A DNA stretch of 64,000 nucleotides from Candidatus Bathyarchaeota archaeon A05DMB-2 (GTDB taxonomy: Archaea; Thermoproteota; Bathyarchaeia; Bathyarchaeales; Bathycorpusculaceae): positions 248,001 to 312,000 of the forward strand of contig JAAKEZ010000001.1 of assembly GCA_018475625.1 (NCBI GenBank). The letters are read 5' to 3'. Positions 50,697 through 59,300 of the stretch are shown here, piece by piece. Made by a program: the position numbers and the translations under genes. Positions within the stretch are counted from its first letter, which is position 1. Each line of letters opens with the position of its first letter. Below the pieces are notes generated by a model. The model ran no database searches and was not told the origin of the DNA. It saw only the letters and a list, made by a program, of their open reading frames with translations.

Positions 50697-52067
50697 ATGA
50701 GAAATAAAGCTAGACTGTTTACCAACTTTGGCATAATTCTTTTGGTGATAGGCAGCTCTTTTCTGGCAGGCACCATTTACCGCAGCACCAATACTCCTAG
50801 TTTCTCCATAAAAGAGGTATTTGAATTCCCCCAGCCCCAACAAGCTATTTTAGAAGCACATCGATCTGTGCTGACTTATGCGCTGCCACCACGCGACCTT
50901 AGTATAGAACTAAAAACAAATGCAACAGTAGACCTTTACCTTCTTGATGATGAAGGCAGAAAACTCTGGCTTTCAGAAGGCACGCTTAAACCCGTTTGGT
51001 CTGTAAAAAACACTTCATCACAGACATTTACGCTGCAGCTCCCAAGTAGAGGAAACTATGGCATTAAAGCGTTCAATCCCAACAATTCAACTGTAACGCT
51101 CGATTTGAGGGGACAATTGTACGGTTATGAGCGCGATTTGCTGTGGTTTTCGTTGGCAACTACAGCTATGGGGTTAGTAATTACTGCAGCATCTAGAATA
51201 GCGCTTTTGGACAGATATAAAAAACTTGATATACCAGCAAGGAAAACCAAACGGGGTTTGTTGCATAAGGACTTGCCAGCCAATTTTAAAGATTTCAAAG
51301 TTAAACCAAATGAAGTCAAGCATACAAAGCAATTTCATGAGCTTATTGCTTGGGAACTTGAAGAGTACATGGCGTTTCCCATATTAGAAATTATAATAGT
51401 CATTGCCGTCTGCACTGTATTGAGCCCCACTATCATTGAAACGTCACCAGCGCTTAGTTATAGTAATCTTCTTTCAGGAATCCAAACCATTTTTCTATTC
51501 CTCATCTTTGTGGCAGGAGCACTGTTTTGCCACAGCTATGCAGGAAGCATTTCTAAGGGCGAAACCAAAATGCTCCTGTCCTATCCCGTGCAGAGAGGCC
51601 ACTTGTTTTTGTCAAAGTTTATCGTCCTATTCACAGTACTCTTCGCAGTATACGCAGGTGTATTTGCGTTACAAATATATCTTTTAGCCCTTAATCCCTT
51701 TGAACCACTATTCTATGCCTCGCTACTGTTTGTAGCCCTTCAGCTTTTGTTAGTCTGCGCAATATCCACCGCCTTATCCGTAATCACCAAAAACGAAATA
51801 CTCTCGATCCTAGTATCAGCATTGCTACTTTTTGGGCTTGAAAACGTAGCTGCACGCATAAGCCTTGTTTCCTTCACTGGCAGATTTACGACTGGTTTTG
51901 CTTTCGTCAGTCAGCAAGTCCACGGCGTTCTGCCTCCAGGAGCAGAGTTTTCAGCGGCACCGACAGCTGGCGATGCGCTCTTAAGTCTTTTTGTGTCAAT
52001 CGGAATTTCGGTTTTCTTGTTTGTTTTCTCATATGTATACTATACTCGCAAAATGGAAATTGATTAA
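50697..52067 (+). CDS. Fused extracytoplasmic sensor domain and ABC-2 permease (456 aa)
   Basis: TM1, then a ~110-residue outer beta domain (LKTNATVDLYLLDDEGRKLW, LPSRGNYGIKAFNPNNST), TM2, and a ~50-residue basic linker. After that comes a full copy of the neighbouring permease (LFCHSYAGSISKGETKMLLS, YPVQRGHLFLSKF, ending YYTRKMEID). It is thus permease duplication plus domain fusion. The outer domain recurs alone in the next gene. It probably forms a heterodimeric channel with the 251-aa permease. Confidence 0.85.
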   Translation: MRNKARLFTNFGIILLVIGSSFLAGTIYRSTNTPSFSIKEVFEFPQPQQAILEAHRSVLTYALPPRDLSIELKTNATVDLYLLDDEGRKLWLSEGTLKPVWSVKNTSSQTFTLQLPSRGNYGIKAFNPNNSTVTLDLRGQLYGYERDLLWFSLATTAMGLVITAASRIALLDRYKKLDIPARKTKRGLLHKDLPANFKDFKVKPNEVKHTKQFHELIAWELEEYMAFPILEIIIVIAVCTVLSPTIIETSPALSYSNLLSGIQTIFLFLIFVAGALFCHSYAGSISKGETKMLLSYPVQRGHLFLSKFIVLFTVLFAVYAGVFALQIYLLALNPFEPLFYASLLFVALQLLLVCAISTALSVITKNEILSILVSALLLFGLENVAARISLVSFTGRFTTGFAFVSQQVHGVLPPGAEFSAAPTAGDALLSLFVSIGISVFLFVFSYVYYTRKMEID

Positions 52068-52081
52068 GGAGGTATGAAGTA

Positions 52082-52597
52082 GTGAAAAGAAGCTCAAGAT
52101 TTTTCGTCGCTATTTTCCTGTTAGGGTTTTCGCTTCTCATCGTAACAGGGATGAGAACGAATTCGGCTCCACACATCATGAGTTTTGGGAACGAAGAGGG
52201 GGGAGCTACCGCGGGGTGGGTTATGTATCCAGATTTTCTCATGTTTCCTAGAGATTTCAGAGTAGACATTAGAGCAAACAACACTGTAGATGTGTATATT
52301 CTTGACGAGGTAGCTGCACGGCAATGGAATGCCAGCGGAACTCTTGATGCTGCATGGACCTACAAAGATATCAAGCAGGGCGTATTTAACGAGCACGCCT
52401 ACAGTAGGGGTGCATACGCCATCTTGGCCTACCTGCCAGCAAATGCTACCACAGCAATCAAGATAACTTTAACTTTTTTCAGTGTTGAGAAGGACCTGTT
52501 GGTGGCTTCTTTGGCGATAATTGCAACCGACAGTATAGCTATGGGCATATCGCTATTAATTGGTCAAAAGAATAAAAACATCCAAAAACCCAAATAG
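52082..52597 (+). CDS. Stand-alone extracytoplasmic domain protein of the ABC operon
   Basis: 171 residues from GTG 52082 with AGGAGGT upstream. One N-terminal span (FFVAIFLLGFSLLIVTGM), then a beta domain (IRANNTVDVYILDEVAARQW, YSRGAYAILAYLPANAT) matching the outer domain of the preceding permease, and a second span (VASLAIIATDSIAMGISLLI). It is probably an accessory subunit that docks beside the permease. Confidence 0.75.
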   Translation: MKRSSRFFVAIFLLGFSLLIVTGMRTNSAPHIMSFGNEEGGATAGWVMYPDFLMFPRDFRVDIRANNTVDVYILDEVAARQWNASGTLDAAWTYKDIKQGVFNEHAYSRGAYAILAYLPANATTAIKITLTFFSVEKDLLVASLAIIATDSIAMGISLLIGQKNKNIQKPK

Positions 52598-52620
52598 ACT
52601 TCCAAATAGAAAAATGAAAG

Positions 52621-53514
52621 CTAGTTTCTTTTTTTCTTACGCTTGATCACAAAAGCCACAACAAGTAAAACAACTGCTGTTGGTAGTATTGCGTACTGTA
52701 AGATTATTGTCCAGTTGAGTGAGGTATCTTTAGCACCCAAGTCTATGTTTGTGTCCGAAAACATCTTGAGGCCACTATCGTATATTCCTATGGCCGCCAT
52801 TATGGGATCCCATTGAAAATAACCACCTACGCCAAGTCCAGTGTCTAAATCGTAAAACATCATAATATTTTGACCTTTTCCGTTATCACTTACTGTGATC
52901 GTTCCACTTATCTGAAAGCCGTCCTGTTTGCCTTGTATAGTTTCGAACCAGACGTTATTGACCGCTGCTGGCAGAGTTATGGTCTTAGGCGGCACATCCC
53001 AAACAACCATATTTTGGCCTTCACGTGGGTTAGCAGGCAACCATAAGTGGGTTGTACCCAACAACGTTCCATCTGCGGTGTAGACAGCCCTAGTATATAA
53101 GTCAACATAGACTTTGCCATTGAGTTGCAATGACGCATTATTTAATGGTATACGACTCAGCTCTGTTCCGACAAAATGAAACAGCTCTTCTCCAACATAA
53201 TCAAAAGTGACCTGCAGTTGTGCTGTTGTATCATTAGTGCTAATGCAACGCCACGTTAAACTAGCATTCCAATATTTAATTTGATCGTAGGCTGGGGCAG
53301 TCAACCAGTCAAGCCCTCTATATTGCGGATCGGTTATATTAAATATCAATGCAGAATTTTCTTCGTCAGTGACATAGGTTGCGTAGACCCCCTCCTTTAA
53401 CCATGCGGGTGCAAAGGAGTCTCGTGCAGAAATGGCGGGAATATGGGAGCCTAACATATACAAACATATTATCGATAATGCTGACATTAGTATTTTTCGG
53501 CGCGTTTTCTTCAT
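52621..53514 (-). CDS. Secreted, anchored protein, paralogue 1 (297 aa)
   Basis: Signal peptide (ILMSALSIICLYMLGS), then an extracytoplasmic beta-rich region (LKEGVYATYVTDEENSALIF, VVWDVPPKTITLPAAV) and a C-terminal span (YAILPTAVVLLVVAFVI) with KRKKKRN. It is the same length as and aligned throughout with the next gene, so it arose by tandem duplication. Its structure resembles a lipoprotein/lipid-carrier-type beta sheet protein, but no family is claimed. A TTGTATACAA palindrome lies about 75 bases upstream. Confidence 0.7.
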   Translation of the reverse strand: MKKTRRKILMSALSIICLYMLGSHIPAISARDSFAPAWLKEGVYATYVTDEENSALIFNITDPQYRGLDWLTAPAYDQIKYWNASLTWRCISTNDTTAQLQVTFDYVGEELFHFVGTELSRIPLNNASLQLNGKVYVDLYTRAVYTADGTLLGTTHLWLPANPREGQNMVVWDVPPKTITLPAAVNNVWFETIQGKQDGFQISGTITVSDNGKGQNIMMFYDLDTGLGVGGYFQWDPIMAAIGIYDSGLKMFSDTNIDLGAKDTSLNWTIILQYAILPTAVVLLVVAFVIKRKKKRN

Positions 53515-53587
53515 TCTTAAGTCATCCTTAAGTACGTCAAATGACGGTTAAATTATCGCTTGAGTTAATTTAAACTTTAAGTACAAA

Positions 53588-53597
53588 TTGTATACAA
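53588..53597. promoter_or_regulatory. TTGTATACAA palindrome upstream of paralogue 1
   Basis: A perfect 10-base palindrome, with a GTACAAA half-site adjoining at 53581. A similar TGTATACA occurs upstream of the small secreted protein gene (55174-55181). It is AT-rich, so chance is possible. Confidence 0.45.
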
Positions 53598-53725
53598 AAA
53601 AAGCAAAAGCGCATATTAGACATAGAGCACACCTCAATCACAAGTATGTAAACCAATCATAAACCAATAAAAACTACAACAAAACATAAAAACAAAGCAT
53701 CTGACTTGATATATAAAAAAAGAGC

Positions 53726-54619
53726 TTAACTGCAAAAAGCAAAATTTACCCTTATAAAAGCAATATGCCCGACAATTTTACGGTTTTTATGTTTTTTATG
53801 CATGTACTTGTAGAAAATAACGAACAGTCCAATAAAAGCAATCGTCGGCAAAGTTGCAAGCATAATAATTAGGGGCCAATTGGTTGGATCAGATGTAGGT
53901 CCAAGTGCAATATTGGTATCTGAAAGCATAACAATACCGTTAAGTAGAAGAGCATTAATCCCTGCGCTAGTAATTAGCGGGTCCCATCCAAAATTTCCAT
54001 CTATCATCAGCCCAGTATCTTGGTCGCAAAGAATTAGAAAATTTGTCGATACACCATTAATTTTGCCAGTTCCCTCTAATGAGAACCCATCTTGTCTGCC
54101 TTGGATAGTTGTGAACCAAATACCATTACATTTTGCTGGTAAACCCACCTTGTCAGGGGGCACATCCCAAACAACCACTTCTTGACCTTCAGAGGGGTTA
54201 GCAGACACCCACATATGAGTTGTACCCAATAAAGATCCATTTAAATCATACACAGCCCTACTAGATAGATCAACATACACCTCACCAGTAAGCTGCAATG
54301 TAGCATTATCCAAAGAAACCTTATTCAGCTCCTTACCAGTATAATTCAAAGTAAACGATAATTTCGCTATTGTATCGTTGATGCTAATGCAACGCCAACC
54401 AAAAGTTGCGTTCCAAAAACTAAGAGTGTCAGAGCCTAACGGATTTGAGTTGTTGGCCACATAGGCATAACCTACTTGGTTGGTGGTATATTTTACGTAT
54501 GTGCCTTCTCTTAGCCATGTAGGTGCAAAATTACTAGCATTAGATAGACTGATAAAACATAGACTAATAAAACCGGATGCTAGGATGATACAAACTGGTA
54601 ACAATCCAAATCTTGTCAA
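53726..54619 (-). CDS. Secreted, anchored protein, paralogue 2 (297 aa)
   Basis: From TTG 54619 with GAGGGGG upstream. Signal peptide (LLPVCIILASGFISLCFISL), beta-rich outer region (LREGTYVKYTTNQVGYAYVA, VVWDVPPDKVGLPAKC) and a span (LIIMLATLPTIAFIGLFVIF) followed by a longer basic tail than paralogue 1. WFTTIQGRQDGFSLEG matches WFETIQGKQDGFQISG there, showing the duplication clearly. Confidence 0.7.
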   Translation of the reverse strand: MTRFGLLPVCIILASGFISLCFISLSNASNFAPTWLREGTYVKYTTNQVGYAYVANNSNPLGSDTLSFWNATFGWRCISINDTIAKLSFTLNYTGKELNKVSLDNATLQLTGEVYVDLSSRAVYDLNGSLLGTTHMWVSANPSEGQEVVVWDVPPDKVGLPAKCNGIWFTTIQGRQDGFSLEGTGKINGVSTNFLILCDQDTGLMIDGNFGWDPLITSAGINALLLNGIVMLSDTNIALGPTSDPTNWPLIIMLATLPTIAFIGLFVIFYKYMHKKHKNRKIVGHIAFIRVNFAFCS

Positions 54620-54687
54620 ATTAACCCCCTCTCAACATTTATTGATATAAAAAAAAGATGTGTTGTTTAGTACCTATAACTCCACTT

Positions 54688-55119
54688 TTATGGAAGTTGT
54701 GCTATTGAAGTTGTCCAAGTAAAGACTCCTCTACGGCTATCATAGAAACTGCTGGATGCAGATGCGCCTATACTGCTGTAAGGACCACCGCCTGTCCTAT
54801 CATGAGTATTATCTATAGTACCACCGTATTCTATTAGTCCTCCATTAGCGTAGAACCACCAGTAGAGACCACCATAGTAGCTTTGGCATGACCCCAGCCA
54901 TCGCCCTGAGTGCCATGCAGGAGAATAATATAGGCCGCCGCTAGGATTGCCTGCAACGCCTGCGCCTACTCCTTCACCATAGTATGAGCCAGCTGTCTTC
55001 GTCGAAGTGTCTGCGCTGACTGCAGGGATAACAATTGCAATTGCCATTGCAACTAACATCGCTGAAAGCAATCCTGATTTTATAATTGCTGATTTATTCA
55101 GTTTTCTTTCTGCATCCAA
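54688..55119 (-). CDS. Small secreted Gly/Tyr/Ser-rich protein (143 aa)
   Basis: Signal peptide (LLSAMLVAMAIAIVIPAVSA), then ~106 residues rich in Gly, Ser, Tyr and Trp (SYYGEGVGAGVAGNPSGGLY, YYGGLYWWFYANGGLIEYGG). One Cys, no anchor. Composition resembles secreted antimicrobial or self-assembling peptides such as the lactococcin-972 group, but only in general character. It is located beside the duplicated anchored proteins and an ABC operon. Confidence 0.6.
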   Translation of the reverse strand: MDAERKLNKSAIIKSGLLSAMLVAMAIAIVIPAVSADTSTKTAGSYYGEGVGAGVAGNPSGGLYYSPAWHSGRWLGSCQSYYGGLYWWFYANGGLIEYGGTIDNTHDRTGGGPYSSIGASASSSFYDSRRGVFTWTTSIAQLP

Positions 55120-55446
55120 TTATCGTCAATTATTGGGTTAATTTAAAACAATTTGCACGATTTACATACCATTTGTATACATTTTGCACACAAACACGCC
55201 TTGATTTCTCTGGATACCAGTCATCGTTCTGGCTTTTATCAGAGCATTCGTCGGCGACAAAATTGCACGAGCATTTAGAACGAGTAATGTTATCCTCAAG
55301 GCTTGCCAAGTTCTCCGTAAAATGATTGGATAGTACTTATGGCGTGACTATCATATACTCGATATAATCTGGGTATTCCGAGCACTGTGAGCTGAGTGCG
55401 AAAGAACTTGAGGATGCTATGAAGCAAAGATGTCTTCAAAGCGAAC
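55120..55446. other. Intergenic region between secretome and virus-like block
   Basis: The left 90 bases hold the promoter of the small secreted gene: TTAAATTAA on the minus strand near 55140 and TGTATACA at 55174-55181. The right half contains an open but startless + frame (SEHCELSAKELEDAMKQRC) that could be a gene fragment. No RNA gene seen. Confidence 0.3.
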
Positions 55447-56958
55447 TCAGCTTGCAGACCAGAACAAGTAAACTTTGGTCTGCAAGAGAAAACCGCACAA
55501 TCTGATTAGATGCGCGAGCTTTTCAACGCCAGCCGTCTTTAGCGCCTCAACATAATCTTTCTTGCGCCCAAACACCTGATGCGGAAACAAGTACTTCATG
55601 AAGCGAGTATGGCAATGCTTACTGAAAGCCTCTCTCACCTTTTCTAAATCCTCACCGCTTAAGGCTTGTAGCTTGTTCAAAACGTATTTCTCGCTTCCCA
55701 GCAGTTGAATGTTGAATCCGAAATACTCCAGAACCTCCGCAATTCTTAGTGCTTCTTTTGGCGGAGGCTGCTCAGCCACTTTCTTCATTCCAGCTTTCTC
55801 AGCGAATGGGTTGTATTTCGCCATAACCGCGGGCATCTCCACATTTTCGGTTCCAGCCAGAGGCAATGTTTCCTTGACAAGTTTTGAGCCTAAGCCTATT
55901 GTGCGGTACTTCGGATGCACAACCACGCGACTTATTATGCTCAGCTTCTGGTTCAGTTCTTTCATGCCCATTTTTGGCAAAACAAGCCTGCGTCCGAAGC
56001 ATGTAGGCGGCGGATAACAATAAACAATCACACCGCACAGTTCTTCTCCGCGTTTGAGGCAGAAGATTTTGCGGAGACCCGCTATCTTGTGGCTGCGGTA
56101 GTGAAAGCTGGCAAGTTTTTTCCAGTCTTCAGTTGTGCCTTCTGTCACTCGCATTTCCTTTATGAGACTGCACTCCTTGGCAGGCACGTTTGGATAATAG
56201 TTTACGGTTATTTCCTTTCCGAAGCGCTTGTGTATGTGCACTGAAGGGTTCAGGTCTTCCGCTAAATCGGTGTGAGTTGTAGCTGCCAAAACCGCCTTGC
56301 CCTGCTGCCTCGCGATTTTCTGCAAGTTAAACGCGATAATCTTGGCTGTATCCCTGTCTAAGCACGCGGCAAACTCGTCCATCAACCACCACTGCCTACC
56401 GCTCTCGATAAGTTTAGCAATTCGGTAACGGTACTTCTGCCCATCACTCAGCTGATTGTACGTACGCAGGAAAAGAAAGGCATCATTCAACCCTACCTTG
56501 CTCAGCAGCTCCAAGCCTTCTTCCACCGTAGCGCCCACCGTTTCAATCAGAGGCTTGTCCGCGTCCACTGCAACCTCTGAGAGGTCGATGGCTTCTTCAC
56601 CCAAATCTTGCTTTATCGCTCGGAGCAGGACGCTTTTGCCGCTGCCGCTGTCCCCCGTGATATACACTATGTCTCGTGGTCCAATGTTCAGCTCCGCGTC
56701 TAATACCTTGAATCGCTGCGCCTCATCAATGCCTAACCCGAAGGCTTCAGCCACCACAAGACTCCTCGGTGTCGGATTAGTATGCGTCTCATAGCTGATG
56801 TTAAACGTGAACTTGCCTGATTCCCGATCGTAGACTCGGCGGAACTGTCGTATGCGGAAAAACTCGTCTCGCCTTCTCGCAATTCGGCATACGCCGCTAA
56901 CCTTGCGTTCTGCCAGTTTCTTCCGAACACGCGCCAAATCAGATTTGCCGTTACCCAT
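55447..56958 (-). CDS. COG2401-type ABC ATPase fused to GNAT acetyltransferase
   Basis: 503 residues. The N-terminal ABC ATPase (~60-260) has Walker A GDSGSGKSVLL, signature QLSDGQKYRYRIAKL and Walker B WWLMDEFAACLDRD. The C-terminal GNAT domain (~270-450) has VVVHPKYRTIGLGSKLVKE as acetyl-CoA motif A. There is no membrane partner, so it is not a transporter. The family (ABC-type ATPase fused to a predicted acetyltransferase) recurs next to terminase genes in archaeal and phage DNA. Its start is 7 bases after the terminase stop. Confidence 0.88.
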   Translation of the reverse strand: MGNGKSDLARVRKKLAERKVSGVCRIARRRDEFFRIRQFRRVYDRESGKFTFNISYETHTNPTPRSLVVAEAFGLGIDEAQRFKVLDAELNIGPRDIVYITGDSGSGKSVLLRAIKQDLGEEAIDLSEVAVDADKPLIETVGATVEEGLELLSKVGLNDAFLFLRTYNQLSDGQKYRYRIAKLIESGRQWWLMDEFAACLDRDTAKIIAFNLQKIARQQGKAVLAATTHTDLAEDLNPSVHIHKRFGKEITVNYYPNVPAKECSLIKEMRVTEGTTEDWKKLASFHYRSHKIAGLRKIFCLKRGEELCGVIVYCYPPPTCFGRRLVLPKMGMKELNQKLSIISRVVVHPKYRTIGLGSKLVKETLPLAGTENVEMPAVMAKYNPFAEKAGMKKVAEQPPPKEALRIAEVLEYFGFNIQLLGSEKYVLNKLQALSGEDLEKVREAFSKHCHTRFMKYLFPHQVFGRKKDYVEALKTAGVEKLAHLIRLCGFLLQTKVYLFWSAS

Positions 56959-56965
56959 TTTTGTT

Positions 56966-58252
56966 TCACCTTGGAATAACCGCTAAGAACGGTTCAGGCT
57001 CAACCTCCATCGACGCAGCCACAGCCAAACAAATACTCCAAAAACGGTCATCATGCGTACCCGGAGCATGAAAAAACCTGATGTTGCCCTCGCCCTCATC
57101 AGATTTGCCAGGCAACTCCTCAAACTGCTCAACCGCCAAATCCGCAATAACCTCTGGATCATAGTAAAAGCGGAAAAGCCTCTTACCCATCAACTGCTTC
57201 AGAAAGCTAGCGTACTTCTGCTTAGACTGAAGACTAAACGCTACGCCCTCAACCTCAGCATCCTCAATCTGCGAACGCAAAGCTTCAGCCAAAGCCCGCT
57301 CATTAGTCGAATCCACAAAAACACGCACCGTACTCTGCCACCGCTCACTCAGAACCTTAACGTGGCTAGCGATAACGTCGTACCTGGTGCCTAATGGGAA
57401 GATGTAGCTGTATCTTAAGAACCGTGTTTCACCAGCCTTCTCCACAACGCTAAGCGCCGCATTGTCAACTTCCTGACCAACGTCTAAGCCCATGTAGAAC
57501 TCTAAACCCTCAAAGCTGTCCTCGAAACGCCAAGGCTCCACCATACCCGAGTCAACGCATGCGGTTATCAGCTCTTGGCTTAGCCATCGCCCTGTGTCTT
57601 CGGTGAACTTGCATTCGTATTCGCGGCTGAAACGGTCAGGATCCAACTGCTGCCTCTGCAAATCAATGAACTCCTGCGTAATCAACCCCACTTCCACAGC
57701 TTTCCGCCAATCAGCCACAAAAGGCGTCCAAAACTTCGACACGCTCGGCTCATTCAGCGTCTTATAGTAGAAGCCGCGCCCCCAAGGCGTACTGTTAAGG
57801 ATAATGGAGGCGCCGCCAGCCCATCGAGTAGCCATCTGAGGCGTCAAAGTCCCCTGCACAAGCTCCTCGCACTCCTTGATGAAAGCCGCCTCTTCCACAT
57901 CCACGTCGTCACTGGTTTCGCCTCGCAGCTTCTCAAGGCTAAACGGGAAAGCCTTCAGCCTAGAACGATTGCACAGCCGAATAGTGGTTCTGAGAACTTT
58001 CTCAACCCACGCCCTGTAAGCCACAGGATCCATCTTGCTCAAGACATCGGACAGCTTCTCTAGAACAAGCTTTGCCTGACGTAAGCCTGGACCTGTGATT
58101 GTTGCTTGACTGCTTGGGCGCCGAACTCTACGCTTGAACAGCTTGATGCCTATGGATGTGGTTTTGCCTCCTTGTCGTGTCCACAAAACCGTCTGCTGCC
58201 TAGCATAATTCGTCAGAAAACTAAGCGGGTAATCCTTCGGCTTAAAATTCAA
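56966..58252 (-). CDS. Terminase large subunit (virus DNA-packaging ATPase/nuclease)
   Basis: 428 residues. The ATPase part has a Walker A variant WTRQGGKTTS (26-31) and Walker B region DVDVEEAAFI (~116-125). A motif III-like region (ILNSTPWGRG) couples ATP hydrolysis. The C-terminal RNase-H-like nuclease has Asp257 (MGLDVGQEVDN), Asp314 (VFVDSTNE) and a late THDDRFWS acidic pair. All expected acidic residues appear present. This is hallmark evidence for a tailed-virus origin. It overlaps the upstream decoration-like gene by 4 bases. Confidence 0.88.
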   Translation of the reverse strand: MNFKPKDYPLSFLTNYARQQTVLWTRQGGKTTSIGIKLFKRRVRRPSSQATITGPGLRQAKLVLEKLSDVLSKMDPVAYRAWVEKVLRTTIRLCNRSRLKAFPFSLEKLRGETSDDVDVEEAAFIKECEELVQGTLTPQMATRWAGGASIILNSTPWGRGFYYKTLNEPSVSKFWTPFVADWRKAVEVGLITQEFIDLQRQQLDPDRFSREYECKFTEDTGRWLSQELITACVDSGMVEPWRFEDSFEGLEFYMGLDVGQEVDNAALSVVEKAGETRFLRYSYIFPLGTRYDVIASHVKVLSERWQSTVRVFVDSTNERALAEALRSQIEDAEVEGVAFSLQSKQKYASFLKQLMGKRLFRFYYDPEVIADLAVEQFEELPGKSDEGEGNIRFFHAPGTHDDRFWSICLAVAASMEVEPEPFLAVIPR

Positions 58253-58533
58253 GAAAACCTCAGAAAACAGCGGGTCTTCGCCAAGCTCCTCAATGCTGTG
58301 ATCTTGACTCTTCCGCGCTTAAGCACTGGGCACATTTCGCCTAGAGCAACTGTTTTGACGGCTACGCCTATGGCGTCGTCTCCGCCTGGACTGGGCGAAA
58401 CCTTGTCGTCAGCGCTTAAGTAGACGGGTGAGCCTTTGGTGACTGCAGCCTCAGCCTCAAAAGATTCTATGACAGCGTTGGGGTCGTCTGTTTCGCCAAC
58501 AGCCATCCAGCTTTTGCCAGATCTATCAGTCAT
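58249..58533 (-). CDS. Small decoration-like protein (DUF2190-like)
   Basis: 94 residues. The EAEAAVTKGSPVYLSADDKV segment followed by DAIGVAVKTVALGEMCPVLK and RGRVKITAL matches the pattern of short phage proteins of the DUF2190/head-decoration type (AITKGxVVxL.., IGVA..). The last ~10 residues diverge where the gene overlaps the terminase start, so it may be truncated. Confidence 0.6.
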   Translation of the reverse strand: MTDRSGKSWMAVGETDDPNAVIESFEAEAAVTKGSPVYLSADDKVSPSPGGDDAIGVAVKTVALGEMCPVLKRGRVKITALRSLAKTRCFLRFS

Positions 58534-58618
58534 CCAAAATCAAATCTGTTTTCAGTTTTGAATTTCCCAAAGTTCGTCCTTTGGTACTCTTCCCCACAAA
58601 AGTGAGCATGAACAAGGC

Positions 58619-58972
58619 TTAGCTGCCTCCTGCCTTATGCTGTAGCTGTTGAACTACTCGGCGCAATTCTTGGCACATGCGCTGCGGTCCAAGACTCCAG
58701 CTTCTCTGAACCATAGGCGAAGGCAAAACAGACTCAACCATCTTGGCAGCTTCAGAAGCCGGAATCATTTTAGGCGGATTCTTGAGCAAACCGCCACCGG
58801 GCAACTGCCTCCGCAAGTCTTCAATGGTTTTCTCCGCTTCCGACAGTTTACTCGAAGTATCCGCAAGCTTGCCTTCGACTTCTGACAGCTTAAGCTGCAG
58901 ACTGCCAACTTTTTCATCCGTAAGCTTCTCTAAAACCTGCACGTTAGTCTCCGGGATACCTGGAACCGCCAC
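58619..58972 (-). CDS. Coiled-coil protein, possible scaffold or head protein fragment
   Basis: 117 residues. A long heptad-like helix (VGSLQLKLSEVEGKLADTSS, KLSEAEKTIEDLRRQL) is followed by a Pro/Gly linker and a C-terminal helix. Phage minor head or scaffold proteins often look like this, but no family is assigned. It is in line with the terminase genes. Confidence 0.5.
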   Translation of the reverse strand: MAVPGIPETNVQVLEKLTDEKVGSLQLKLSEVEGKLADTSSKLSEAEKTIEDLRRQLPGGGLLKNPPKMIPASEAAKMVESVLPSPMVQRSWSLGPQRMCQELRRVVQQLQHKAGGS

Positions 58973-59116
58973 TAAACTACTCGCCTCCTGCCAAATTTTT
59001 CTTAACTTGACAGCCGAAATCCCTCATAGATGAAAAAAGAGGGAGAGAAGATGCGAAGAAACGACGTGGCGCAACATCGCCACTGCAACGAGCCGCTGCT
59101 GTCGCGTCGAGTTGGG

Positions 59117-59141
59117 GAGTCCGAATCCCACCCCCGCACCA
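59117..59141 (+). repeat. tRNA 3'-end remnant (possible inner attachment site)
   Basis: AGTCCGAATCCCACCCCCGCACC resembles the 3' end of tRNA-Leu (TTCAAATCCCACCCCCCGCACC), including the discriminator A and CC. The 5' half of the tRNA is missing. It is placed right after the virus-like block, where an integration border is expected. Confidence 0.55.
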
Positions 59142-59300
59142 CTATAATTGAGTATTATGTTTTGGCGAGAGAACAAGCGGTTGTCGCGATTTTTGGATGT
59201 TGCCGACCCTATTTTGGAATGGTTCTATTACTCATGCCGGTGTATCATTTGGAGCGGAAAACTGAAACCGTGATGGTTAAAAGAAAAGAGAAGAGGATTG

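Noticed and set aside
59157-59273. Plus ORF of 38 aa after the tRNA remnant
   Set aside because: No ribosome-binding site, Cys/Trp-rich and too short to support.
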